From: Chryseobacterium formosum
GTDB lineage: Bacteria; Bacteroidota; Bacteroidia; Flavobacteriales; Weeksellaceae
DNA: 64,000 bases
Assembly (NCBI RefSeq): GCF_026460885.1
Contig: NZ_JAOVZW010000015.1
Span: 186,001 to 250,000 of the forward strand
Reading direction: 5' to 3'
Numbering within the stretch: the stretch's first letter is position 1; each line of letters begins with the position of its first letter. Shown here piece by piece: positions 43,263-51,684 of this stretch. Position numbers and translations under genes: made by a program. Below the pieces are notes generated by a model. The model was not told where the DNA came from, did not search any database, and worked only from the letters and a program-made list of their open reading frames with translations.

Positions 43263-43276
43263 ATATAAAAAAAAAT

Positions 43277-43368
43277 GGCAAGCTACCTAAATCACACCGC
43301 TCAACCAATTACCTTTGCTGCGTTCCCACCCTGGAGGATTCTCAGGAGCTGGTTGTTTAGGACTTGCC
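43277..43368 (-). ncRNA. ffs: Signal recognition particle RNA, small bacterial type
   Basis: On the minus strand the core CAGGGTGGGAACGCAGCAAAGG carries the SRP pattern CAGG, then GGAA, then GCAGC, which makes the Ffh-binding helix with the GGAA tetraloop. The ends pair over a long distance: GGCAAG with CTTGCC, CCTAAA with TTTAGG and AACCA with TGGTT, giving one rod of about 92 nt. A -7 box sits five bases upstream of the 5' end and a run of nine T follows the 3' end. Confidence 0.92.
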
Positions 43369-43372
43369 GTTG

Positions 43373-43380
43373 CAAAGATA
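43373..43380 (-). promoter_or_regulatory. -7 promoter element of the SRP RNA
   Basis: Minus strand TATCTTTG matches TAnnTTTG exactly, and the RNA 5' end deduced from the closing stem lies five bases after it, the expected distance. Confidence 0.7.
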
Positions 43381-43501
43381 GGAACTTATTTTAAACTTAA
43401 AAATATTATTACAGAAAAAATCTTCAAAAAAGCCTTTATTAAAGCTAAAACGCTGAAATTTAGACCAATATTTTTTAAGAAATTTTCTAAAAATCAGAAT
43501 T

Positions 43502-44098
43502 ATGACGAAAAGTCCAGTTACCTTAGGAATTTTACTTTATGCCATTACAATGGTTATATTTTTTGTAGTATATTCTTTCTTTTCAGGAGTTGAATATTTC
43601 GATACTACATTGAAAGTCAATGCGTTTGTTTTACCTGTTCTTTATGTTTTATTTGCCTTTTGGTCTGTAAAATCTCACTGGAATAAACATCAAATGAATT
43701 TTAAAGAAGCTTTTAAAAGAGCTTTCGTTCCAATGTTTGTTGGCGGAATTTTATCAATTGTAAGCATTTTCACCTTCTTAAATTTCATCGATACCGATGC
43801 AAAAAAGCTGTTGAATTATCAATATGTGACAAGACAAAAATCTGAATTGGATAAAGAATATCAATCTGCAAAGCAAATTTTAAAGCATCAAAAAGACATT
43901 GACGAGTTGGAGCAGAAATATCAGGAAAGTCTTCAAAGGTTTGATCCTACGACAATAAAAAACAAAGATATGTTGACGCTAAGTCATTTTTCGGGATATT
44001 TTGCAGCAATACTTATATTTTACGTAGTTTTGTCTGTCTTTTTTGGGGCGTTTTTCAGAAAGAAAACAAACCATCAGGAAGTCGTTAATCAAGCATAA
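43502..44098 (+). CDS. DUF4199 membrane protein
   Basis: 198 aa with four predicted helices: three before residue 100 and one near the C-terminus, with a coiled segment (about 105-150, QKSELDKEYQSAKQILKHQK) between. The pattern matches DUF4199, a Bacteroidetes family of unknown role. The ATG at 43502 follows a spacer that contains no other start of good quality. It lies 17 bases before a GT2 gene. Confidence 0.85.
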   Translation: MTKSPVTLGILLYAITMVIFFVVYSFFSGVEYFDTTLKVNAFVLPVLYVLFAFWSVKSHWNKHQMNFKEAFKRAFVPMFVGGILSIVSIFTFLNFIDTDAKKLLNYQYVTRQKSELDKEYQSAKQILKHQKDIDELEQKYQESLQRFDPTTIKNKDMLTLSHFSGYFAAILIFYVVLSVFFGAFFRKKTNHQEVVNQA

Positions 44099-44115
44099 TT
44101 TTTTATTAAAATTAA

Positions 44116-45066
44116 ATGAATTTATCTATAGTTATTCCGTTACTGAACGAGGAAGAATCTTTGGAAGAGCTTTTTTCGAGAATTGATAACGTTTGTAAAA
44201 CCAGCAATTTATCTTATGAGGTTTGGTTTATTGATGACGGAAGTACAGACTTATCGTGGAGCATTATTGAGAATCTGAAAGTGCAGCATCCTCAAATCCA
44301 CGGAATAAAATTTTCCAAAAATTACGGAAAATCTCAGGCGTTACACGCCGCTTTTGCAAGAACCAACGGTGATGTAATTATTACAATGGATGCCGATCTA
44401 CAGGATTTTCCGGAAGAAATTCCTGAACTATACAGAATGGTAATTGAAGATAATTATGACATCGTTTCGGGTTGGAAAAAGAAACGTTTTGACAATGTCA
44501 TGACCAAAAACGTACCTTCAAAACTATTCAACGCAGCAGCAAGAAAAGTTTCGGGAGTTTATCTTCATGATTTCAACTGTGGTCTAAAAGCTTATAAAAA
44601 ACAAGTGGTAAAATCGATTGATGTGTACGGAGATATGCACCGTTACATTCCGGTTTTAGCTGCAAATGCAGGTTTCAGAAGAATTACAGAAAAAGAAGTT
44701 CCACATCAGGCAAGACCTTACGGAACATCAAAATTCGGAACAGAAAGATTCGTTCGTGGATTTTTAGATTTGGTAACCCTTTGGTTTGTAAGCAGATTCG
44801 GAGGAAGACCAATGCATTTTTTCGGAGCCGTTGGAACGATTATGTTTATCGTCGGTTTTCTTTCTGCGTTTTGGTTAGGAGTCTCAAAACTGATTGATGT
44901 AGCAAGAGGAATTTACGGACATTTAATCACCAATAATCCTTGGTTTTTCATTGCATTAACGATGATGTTGATGGGAACTTTGCTTTTCATTGCAGGATTT
45001 TTGGGCGAAATGATTATCAGAACCAACAGAGAACATAAGAATTATAATATTGACGAAGTTATTTAA
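44116..45066 (+). CDS. Family 2 glycosyltransferase, polyprenyl-phosphate sugar type
   Basis: 316 aa. The GT-A domain (about 1-225) has IPLLNEEESLEEL, FIDDGSTDLSW and MDADLQDFPEE (the DxD region). Two C-terminal membrane helices (about 232-255 and 268-290) are as in DPM1/GtrB/ArnC-like enzymes, which move a sugar from a nucleotide to undecaprenyl phosphate at the inner membrane. Its last base overlaps the start of the next gene by one. Confidence 0.93.
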   Translation: MNLSIVIPLLNEEESLEELFSRIDNVCKTSNLSYEVWFIDDGSTDLSWSIIENLKVQHPQIHGIKFSKNYGKSQALHAAFARTNGDVIITMDADLQDFPEEIPELYRMVIEDNYDIVSGWKKKRFDNVMTKNVPSKLFNAAARKVSGVYLHDFNCGLKAYKKQVVKSIDVYGDMHRYIPVLAANAGFRRITEKEVPHQARPYGTSKFGTERFVRGFLDLVTLWFVSRFGGRPMHFFGAVGTIMFIVGFLSAFWLGVSKLIDVARGIYGHLITNNPWFFIALTMMLMGTLLFIAGFLGEMIIRTNREHKNYNIDEVI

Positions 45067-45443
45067 TGAAAAAGAGAAATCTTATCTTGTTTTTTCTTTT
45101 AGCATTAGCTTTATCTTCCTGTAAATCAAATAAAATTGTTGGTTCTTGGGAATTTATTGAAGTATATCAAGGTGTAGAAATTCAAAATGTAGATACTTTA
45201 AAACTTAAGAAAAATATTTTTAAAAAAGGAAATGGAATTTTAAGTTTTAATAAAAATCAAACTTTTAATTCTTTGGAATCAAAAGGAAATTATAAAAGAG
45301 ATGGAAAGATTTTAAAAATGAAATATTTAGAACTTAAGGATACTATTTCATTGAAAATCTCTTATTTAGAAAAAGATTATCTCTTGTTATCGTCAATTAA
45401 AAATACATCAACAACTTGGTTTTATAAAAAAATAAAGAATTAG
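45066..45443 (+). CDS. Small lipocalin-like lipoprotein
   Basis: 125 aa. Lipobox LSSC (Cys19), then KIVGSWEFIEVYQG, a start typical of lipocalin-like domains, and strands FLLLSSIKN and TTWFYKKIKN at the end. Function unknown. Overlaps the GT2 stop by one base (TAATGA), so the two are co-expressed. Confidence 0.8.
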   Translation: MKKRNLILFFLLALALSSCKSNKIVGSWEFIEVYQGVEIQNVDTLKLKKNIFKKGNGILSFNKNQTFNSLESKGNYKRDGKILKMKYLELKDTISLKISYLEKDYLLLSSIKNTSTTWFYKKIKN

Positions 45444-45454
45444 CTGAGTGTAAA

Positions 45455-46186
45455 ATGAGCAATAAAACTTGTCTGAACTGTGGTCATTTTCTTTCCGGTG
45501 AGTTTTGTGCTCATTGCGGACAGAAAGCAGACACGACAAGAATTACAGTTAATTCGCTCATTAAAAATGATATTCTTGGTTCGATTTGGCACGTAGAAGC
45601 TAAATTTTTTAAGGCATTAAAAGATATTTTATTCAGATCCGGCAAAACGGCGATGGATTATATCTCAGGAAAAAGAATCAGATACAACAATTTTATATCG
45701 TTGTTACTGATTCTTTTTGGTTTTAATGTATTGAGTTATCATTATTACGAGCAATTTGCTCCGGCTCAGGTTCTTTCGGATGATGTTTCAGATGTAAAAG
45801 ATTTTTTCTCAAAATACTCCAAGGTAATACTGTTTGTCATCATTCCGATGTTGGCAATTAACGGATATTTGATTTTTAAAAGATTAAAGTTCAACATTGC
45901 CGAGCATTTTATCATTGCAACAGTGAGTCTTTTAGGAATTTTAATCTTATTTTTGTTGAGTGATATCGTAAGTCTGATTGGTTTGTGGAAACCGATTTCA
46001 AAGATTTTCAATTTTATCGACAAAATCATATTCGGTCTTTCTATTCTCTTTCCGGCAATTACTTTTTGGAATGCTTTTAAAAAATCATACTCAAAACCAG
46101 GTTTACTCTGGAGAGTATTGACTTTGTATGTTTTGATGGGAATAGAAAGTTTTGTAATTTTTGCAGCTTTATATCAACTATATTAG
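45455..46186 (+). CDS. DUF3667 zinc-ribbon membrane protein
   Basis: 243 aa. An N-terminal zinc ribbon (Cys6, Cys9, Cys18, Cys21: CLNCGHFLSGEFCAHCGQ) leads into ITVNSLIKN, then about four or five membrane helices. This is the DUF3667 layout, a Bacteroidetes family of unknown role. It lies 11 bases after the lipoprotein gene. Confidence 0.88.
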   Translation: MSNKTCLNCGHFLSGEFCAHCGQKADTTRITVNSLIKNDILGSIWHVEAKFFKALKDILFRSGKTAMDYISGKRIRYNNFISLLLILFGFNVLSYHYYEQFAPAQVLSDDVSDVKDFFSKYSKVILFVIIPMLAINGYLIFKRLKFNIAEHFIIATVSLLGILILFLLSDIVSLIGLWKPISKIFNFIDKIIFGLSILFPAITFWNAFKKSYSKPGLLWRVLTLYVLMGIESFVIFAALYQLY

Positions 46187-46193
46187 TTTGAAA

Positions 46194-46895
46194 ATGAAAA
46201 ATACAGTGTATACTTTATTATTATTGGCGGTGGTTTCTTGCGGAAAAATTTCTCCCAAAGGAAGCTTAGAAAAGAAAGAAATTGATGTTGAAGAATTTGT
46301 CAATCTTGATTTGGATGGAAAATTTCGTGTATTTTACGCAAGAGGACCTAAAAATTTTGTGGAAGTAGAAACTTATCCAAATATTGCCAATAATTTGGAT
46401 ATTGATGTGGATGATAAAACACTTTCAATCAAAGAAAGCAGAGGGGTAAAAGGGATAGATTTCTACAATGTTACCATTTATTCAAAATATAATTTAGAGA
46501 AAGTTTCGCTTTCAGATTCTGTGGAAATGAATATTTCAAGTGAAATTAAAACTGATAATTTTAGATTAAATTTAAAAAATTACGCTACTTTTATGGGTTC
46601 AATCAACTCAAGAAGGGCAGAAATTGACATGAAAAACAGAAGTCGTGCTAATTTTTTAGGTGAAACTAAAGATGCTGTTATAAAAATCTCAGACACAGCA
46701 AGTTTGATTGCTCCTTATTGGAAGATTGTTAATCTTAATGTGGATTCTCAAAACGGAAATTATGCGGAAGTGAATGTAAAAGATTCATTAAAAGGAAATG
46801 TAAAAAACACAGCGAAATTTGTTTACTATAATGATCCAATCAGAGCTTTTAAAATTGAGAAAACAACTAAGGTTGAAAACAAAAAATTAAATTAA
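46194..46895 (+). CDS. DUF2807 (GIN-domain) lipoprotein
   Basis: 233 aa from the ATG at 46194, which begins a lipoprotein signal (LLLLAVVSC, Cys16). The frame is open to 46161, but that would precede the signal with polar residues and overlap the gene upstream. The mature part (VNLDLDGKFRVFYARGPKNF, NNLDIDVDDKTLSIKESRG, VEMNISSEIKTDNFRLNLKN) reads as a right-handed beta stack of the DUF2807 type. Likely cell-envelope; role unknown. Confidence 0.85.
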   Translation: MKNTVYTLLLLAVVSCGKISPKGSLEKKEIDVEEFVNLDLDGKFRVFYARGPKNFVEVETYPNIANNLDIDVDDKTLSIKESRGVKGIDFYNVTIYSKYNLEKVSLSDSVEMNISSEIKTDNFRLNLKNYATFMGSINSRRAEIDMKNRSRANFLGETKDAVIKISDTASLIAPYWKIVNLNVDSQNGNYAEVNVKDSLKGNVKNTAKFVYYNDPIRAFKIEKTTKVENKKLN

Positions 46896-46900
46896 ATTAT

Positions 46901-46972
46901 TTGTCAATCTGAGCGCAACGAAATGGAGAGAAGAATCTAAAAAAATAGATTTCTCATTCCTCGGAATGACAA
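46901..46972. repeat. Dispersed hairpin element
   Basis: TTGTCA at 46901 pairs with TGACAA at 46967. AGAATCTA at 46932-46939 pairs with TAGATTTCT at 46946-46954 with one bulge. CATTCCTCGGAATGAC relates it to the element at 23313-23380. Confidence 0.65.
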
Positions 46973-47024
46973 TGAAGAAAATATCTTATTAAAATCAAAC
47001 TATAAAAACGGACAAAATACAAAT

Positions 47025-48740
47025 ATGACAACATTAGAAAAAGCAAAGCTTTGGTTAAGCGATACCTTCGATAAAGAAACAAGAGATGCCGTTCAATCAT
47101 TAATCGACAGCAATTCTCCGGATTTGGAAGACTCTTTTTACAGAGAATTAGAATTCGGAACAGGAGGAATGAGAGGAATTATGGGTGTTGGAACCAATCG
47201 TTTAAATAAGTACACGTTAGGTCAAGCAACACAAGGACTTGCGAATTACATGTTACAGCAATTTCAAGGTGAGGAAATTAGCGTTGCAATTGCTTATGAT
47301 GTAAGAAATAACTCAAAGGAATTTGGAAAATTGGTTGCGGATGTTTTAACAGCAAACGGAATTAAAGTTCTGCTTTTCAAAAACCACAGACCAACTCCTG
47401 AATTGTCTTTCACGGTTCGTGATAAAAAATGTAACGGAGGAATTGTTTTAACAGCTTCTCACAATCCGCCTGAATACAATGGTTATAAAGTATATTGGAA
47501 TGACGGAGCACAAATCGTTCCGCCACATGATGAGGCGATTATCAATGAAGTATATTCTGTGAAATTTGAAGAAATTAAATTTGATGGAAATGATGATTTA
47601 ATCGAATGGATCGGAGAGGAGCAGGATGATGTTTACATCGATGCCTGTATTGAAAATTCAACTTACCAAGATGTTGAAAAAGGAAATTTAAATATCGTTT
47701 TCACATCAATTCATGGAACGACTTATGCAACTGTTCCGAAAGCTTTGGAAAAGGCAGGTTTCAAGAAAATCGATTTGGTTAAAGAACAGATGATTCCAAG
47801 TGGAAATTTTCCAACGGTAGATTCTCCTAATCCGGAAGAACCTGCCGCTTTGGAAATGGCAATGGATTTAGCTAAAATTACCAATGCAGATATCGTTATC
47901 GGAACCGATCCGGATGGTGACAGATTAGGAATTGCCGTTAGAAATCTGGAAGGTGAAATTCAATTGCTAAACGGAAATCAGTGCAATACGATTTTGACGT
48001 ATTATATTTTGGATCAATGGAAGAAACAAGGAAAAATTACAGGAAAAGAATTCATTGGTTCCACGATTGTGACTTCAGACATTTTCTTTGATATCGCTGA
48101 AAAATTCGGCGTTGACTGTAAAGTTGGTTTAACGGGTTTCAAATGGATTGGAAAAATGATTCGTGATTTTGAAGGTCAGGAAAAATTCATTTGTGGTGGA
48201 GAAGAAAGTTTCGGGTTTATGACTGGAGATTTCGTTCGTGATAAAGATTCTTGTGGAAGTATCATTTTGGCTTGTGAAATTGCAGCTTGGTGCAAAGCCA
48301 ACGAAAAAACGATGTATGAATATCTGATTGAAATTTATCAGGAAACCGGAATGTATTACGAAGGTTTAATCAATATCGTTAAAAAAGGAAGAGACGGAGC
48401 GGAAGAAATACAGAATATGATGAAGAATTTCCGTGAAAATCCTCCAAAATCATTGGCTGGTTCTTTAGTGGAAGAAGTGAAAGATTTTAAAGAGCAAACA
48501 AACTTCGTAGTTTCTGAAAATCAAATACACGTAATGGATGATATTCCAAAATCTAATGTTTTAATTTATTACACTCAGGACGGAACAAAAGTTTGCGTAA
48601 GACCTTCGGGAACAGAGCCTAAAATTAAATTTTATGTTTCTGTAAAAGAGTCTATCACTTCAAAAGAAGATTTTGAAGAAACCCTGAAATCTTTAGAACA
48701 AAAAATAGAAGAGGTAAGAAAAGATCTTCAATTGAACTAA
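47025..48740 (+). CDS. Phospho-sugar mutase (phosphoglucomutase/phosphomannomutase)
   Basis: 571 aa, the long PGM2-like form. The phosphoserine loop TASHNPPEYNGYKVYW has Ser145; the metal loop is GTDPDGDRLG; the sugar-binding GGEESFG and C-terminal phosphate-binding RPSGTEPKIKFY are intact. It interconverts hexose 1- and 6-phosphates in the cytosol, linking glycolysis to envelope sugar synthesis. Confidence 0.96.
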   Translation: MTTLEKAKLWLSDTFDKETRDAVQSLIDSNSPDLEDSFYRELEFGTGGMRGIMGVGTNRLNKYTLGQATQGLANYMLQQFQGEEISVAIAYDVRNNSKEFGKLVADVLTANGIKVLLFKNHRPTPELSFTVRDKKCNGGIVLTASHNPPEYNGYKVYWNDGAQIVPPHDEAIINEVYSVKFEEIKFDGNDDLIEWIGEEQDDVYIDACIENSTYQDVEKGNLNIVFTSIHGTTYATVPKALEKAGFKKIDLVKEQMIPSGNFPTVDSPNPEEPAALEMAMDLAKITNADIVIGTDPDGDRLGIAVRNLEGEIQLLNGNQCNTILTYYILDQWKKQGKITGKEFIGSTIVTSDIFFDIAEKFGVDCKVGLTGFKWIGKMIRDFEGQEKFICGGEESFGFMTGDFVRDKDSCGSIILACEIAAWCKANEKTMYEYLIEIYQETGMYYEGLINIVKKGRDGAEEIQNMMKNFRENPPKSLAGSLVEEVKDFKEQTNFVVSENQIHVMDDIPKSNVLIYYTQDGTKVCVRPSGTEPKIKFYVSVKESITSKEDFEETLKSLEQKIEEVRKDLQLN

Positions 48741-48830
48741 AATAAGGTTGCAGGAATTAGTTTTTAGATAAAAGTTTTACTGATTTTGATTGTCATTAAT
48801 TTCAGTCATTATTGAAAAACCTTGTATTCT

Positions 48831-48904
48831 TTGCTGAGTGAAACGCCTTTGCGAACTTAAAAACAGTTAGCTGTTAAAAAAACTTTGCGAACTTTGCGTT
48901 AAAA
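48831..48904. repeat. Dispersed repeat with TTTGCG motif, copy 2
   Basis: The first 34 bases equal 42404-42437; the rest is AACTTTGCGAACTTTGCGTT after a variable middle. It lies in the 235-bp gap before the aminotransferase gene, which holds no other feature. Confidence 0.8.
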
Positions 48905-48975
48905 TCAAAGATTAATAACAAGTATATAGCCTAATTCCTGCAACCTAAAAAATAATATATTAAAAGTAAATAAAA

Positions 48976-50229
48976 GTGAAAGTTTCAAAATTAGCAGCGA
49001 ACCTCATTGGTTCTGAAATTGTAAAAATTGGTAATGAAGTAAATGATTTAAAGGCGAAAGGAGCAGAGATTGCTAATCTTACGATTGGTGATTTGAATTC
49101 TAATCTTTACCCGATTCCTGCAGAATTAAAAGAAGAAATTCAGAAAGCGTACCAGAATAATTTAACCAATTATCCGCCAGCAAACGGATTATTGTCTTTG
49201 AGAAATGAAGTTTCAAAAGACTTAAAAACAAGATGGAATTTAGATTATTCAGCGAATGATATTTTAATTACAGCAGGTTCAAGACCGTTGATTTATGCCG
49301 TTTATAAGGTAATTGTTGACGAAGGTGATAAAGTAATTTATCCTACACCGTCTTGGAACAATAATCATTATGCATATCTTACTTCTGCAGATGCTGTTGA
49401 AGTTAAGACTACTCCGGAAAACAATTTCTTACCAACTGCTGATGATTTAAGACCTCACTTAAGCGGAGTTGTCCTTTTAGCGCTTTGTTCGCCGTTAAAT
49501 CCTACAGGAACCATGTTCACAGAAGCTCAGTTGAGAGAAATCTGTGAAATGATTTTGGAAGAAAACAGTAAGAGAGGCACAGACGAAAAGCCGTTATATT
49601 TAATGTACGATCAGATTTATTCTAATCTTACTTTCGGTGCAAAACACGTTGATCCGGTTTCTCTTTTCCCAGAAATGAGAGAATTTACTATTTATATCGA
49701 GGGGATTTCTAAATGTCTTGCAGCTACAGGAGTGCGTGTAGGATGGGGATTTGGTCCTTCTAATGTGATTGATAAAATGAAAGCTTTACTGACTCACGTT
49801 GGAGCTTGGGCACCAAAACCGGAGCAGGAAGCCACGGCAAAATATTTCCAAAATGCTGATAATGTGAATTCATTTATTAATGATTTTAAAGGTAAATTAG
49901 AAGCAAGTCTAAAAGTTCTTCATAACGGAATTCAAGATTTAAAAGCCAAAGGTTTGGCAGTTGAAAGTATCGAACCAATGGGAGCGCTTTATTTAACAAT
50001 CAAATTAGATTATATCGGAAAAACAAAACCTGACGGAACTATAATTGAAAATTCTTCAGACTTAGTTTTCTATTTAATCAATGAAGCAGGAGTTGCTTTA
50101 GTTCCTTTCTCAGCATTTGGTGAGGCTAAATCTGAGCCATGGTTCAGAGCTTCTGTTGGAGGTTTAGATATCACTGAAATTGAGGTAATGATGCCTAAAT
50201 TAGAGAATGCTCTAAATAATTTGAAATAA
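48976..50229 (+). CDS. PLP-dependent aminotransferase, class I/II
   Basis: 417 aa with a GTG start. Fold-type I: ITAGSRPLIYAVY, CSPLNPTGTMFTEAQL, YDQIYSNLTFG and the Schiff-base lysine Lys246 in EGISKCLAATGVRVGW; the C-terminal Arg is in WFRASVGG. Probably an amino acid:2-oxoacid aminotransferase (aspartate/aromatic type); specificity cannot be fixed from sequence. A clean terminator follows. Confidence 0.93.
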   Translation: MKVSKLAANLIGSEIVKIGNEVNDLKAKGAEIANLTIGDLNSNLYPIPAELKEEIQKAYQNNLTNYPPANGLLSLRNEVSKDLKTRWNLDYSANDILITAGSRPLIYAVYKVIVDEGDKVIYPTPSWNNNHYAYLTSADAVEVKTTPENNFLPTADDLRPHLSGVVLLALCSPLNPTGTMFTEAQLREICEMILEENSKRGTDEKPLYLMYDQIYSNLTFGAKHVDPVSLFPEMREFTIYIEGISKCLAATGVRVGWGFGPSNVIDKMKALLTHVGAWAPKPEQEATAKYFQNADNVNSFINDFKGKLEASLKVLHNGIQDLKAKGLAVESIEPMGALYLTIKLDYIGKTKPDGTIIENSSDLVFYLINEAGVALVPFSAFGEAKSEPWFRASVGGLDITEIEVMMPKLENALNNLK

Positions 50230-50256
50230 TTTAATTTTTTTTTCTAAATTTATACC

Positions 50257-50290
50257 AAGTTGATTCTTATTGTAAGAATCAACTTTTTTA
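50257..50290 (+). terminator. Intrinsic terminator after the aminotransferase
   Basis: Perfect 13-bp arms AAGTTGATTCTTA and TAAGAATCAACTT with a 3-base loop, then a T run. Confidence 0.85.
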
Positions 50291-50317
50291 TTATAAATCA
50301 TTAATAATTTAACACAA

Positions 50318-51658
50318 ATGGATCATGAAAAAAATGAATCCAACCATGAAGAGTTGGATCAGAATCAGTCACAGCAAAACAATAATTCGCCTTCTGAGGA
50401 TTTTTCAGAACAGCAAAATCCTGAAACAGAAAATATAATTTCTGAAAATCCTACAAATCAAACTCAGGAACAACCTTTAGAACCACAACCAAAAGAAACT
50501 TTAACAGTAACAGAAAAAAAGAAAAAAAATCCTTATAAGATTGCGTTTTTCAGTTTGGGAGGAATCATTCTTTTAGGTGGAGCTTCTTATTTTGGATATA
50601 AATATTACAAAGACCATCAGGTTGAGCCCATCGTTGAAAATGTTTGTTTAGATACAGATACCAAAATTTACGATGCTTATAAAGATGCTGTTGTAATGGT
50701 AAAGCACAGATATGCTTTTTTTGCTAAAATTAAAGGAAAAGAAATTCAGTTGAATATTCCTGAAGCATCAGAAGAAACGCTTTTTGGAACGGCATTTTTT
50801 GTTGATAAAAAAGGAAATATGATTTCCAACAGTCACGTTCTTCAACCTTGGAATTCGCCAGAAAATCTTGATAAAATCAATACGGATACGTCGAATATCC
50901 GAAGAAAAATCGCATCAATTCTTACCACAGATATTTCAGAAGATGGTTACGAAACTTTTATTGCTTCCAATTGGGGTAATGCATCGTCAGATTATCATGA
51001 AGAAGGTGGATATCATGAGGGAGACACTGAAGAAGGTGATGGTGAAGAGTTTGTAGATTCAAACGATTCAGCTGTAGATACTGTTGCAAGTTCTGAAGAC
51101 ATTGCTGCTTCAATTCCTCAGAAAGATTATGTTTCGGAAGACGAAATCGAAGTATATATGAAAACGGTAGATATTTCTATCGCTTTACATAATTCTGCCG
51201 AAGAATGGTTGCCTTGTACTATTGAAAAAATTTCTGAAGACCAGTCTGTCGATTTGGGAGTTTTACAGTTAACCACAAAAGAAACTCCAAATACAGTTGT
51301 AAATATCATCAATCTTGATAATGCTGTAACCGATGACCAGACTTTACGCCCCGGTGAAAAAGCGGTGATGATTGGTTATCCTTTGGGAGAAGATTTAGCG
51401 CAGACCATTTCTGGAATTAAAGTACAGTTGTATGACGGGCAAATCAGTAAAGAATCAGACGGAACAAAAATTCAGTACAGCGTAACTTCAACTCACGGAG
51501 CAAGCGGTTCACCGATTTTTAATAATTGCGGGCAATTGATTGCGGTGAATTTTAGCGGTGTTGAACAGGTACAGGGCTACAATTTTGGAATCATTGCCAA
51601 AAAAATCTATACGGTCTATGGCGGCTTATCGACTCAAAAGATAGATATAGTAGAATAG
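50318..51658 (+). CDS. Membrane-anchored trypsin-like serine protease
   Basis: 446 aa. A low-complexity N-terminus rich in Gln, Asn and Glu (about 1-65) precedes one membrane helix (about 73-95), so residues 1-70 are probably cytosolic and the protease periplasmic. The predicted triad is His173 (SNSHVLQPW), Asp312 (SVDLGVLQL) and Ser396 (HGASGSPIF), in the usual order of HtrA-like proteases. An acidic Gly/Glu/Asp-rich insert (about 225-260) splits the domain. No PDZ domain is visible. It is 26 bases before the VIT gene. Confidence 0.85.
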   Translation: MDHEKNESNHEELDQNQSQQNNNSPSEDFSEQQNPETENIISENPTNQTQEQPLEPQPKETLTVTEKKKKNPYKIAFFSLGGIILLGGASYFGYKYYKDHQVEPIVENVCLDTDTKIYDAYKDAVVMVKHRYAFFAKIKGKEIQLNIPEASEETLFGTAFFVDKKGNMISNSHVLQPWNSPENLDKINTDTSNIRRKIASILTTDISEDGYETFIASNWGNASSDYHEEGGYHEGDTEEGDGEEFVDSNDSAVDTVASSEDIAASIPQKDYVSEDEIEVYMKTVDISIALHNSAEEWLPCTIEKISEDQSVDLGVLQLTTKETPNTVVNIINLDNAVTDDQTLRPGEKAVMIGYPLGEDLAQTISGIKVQLYDGQISKESDGTKIQYSVTSTHGASGSPIFNNCGQLIAVNFSGVEQVQGYNFGIIAKKIYTVYGGLSTQKIDIVE

Positions 51659-51684
51659 TTATACTAACAAAACCAAAATATAAG

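Noticed and set aside
43315..43593. 92-aa gene on the plus strand
   Set aside because: It overlaps the SRP RNA in antisense and the start of the DUF4199 gene.
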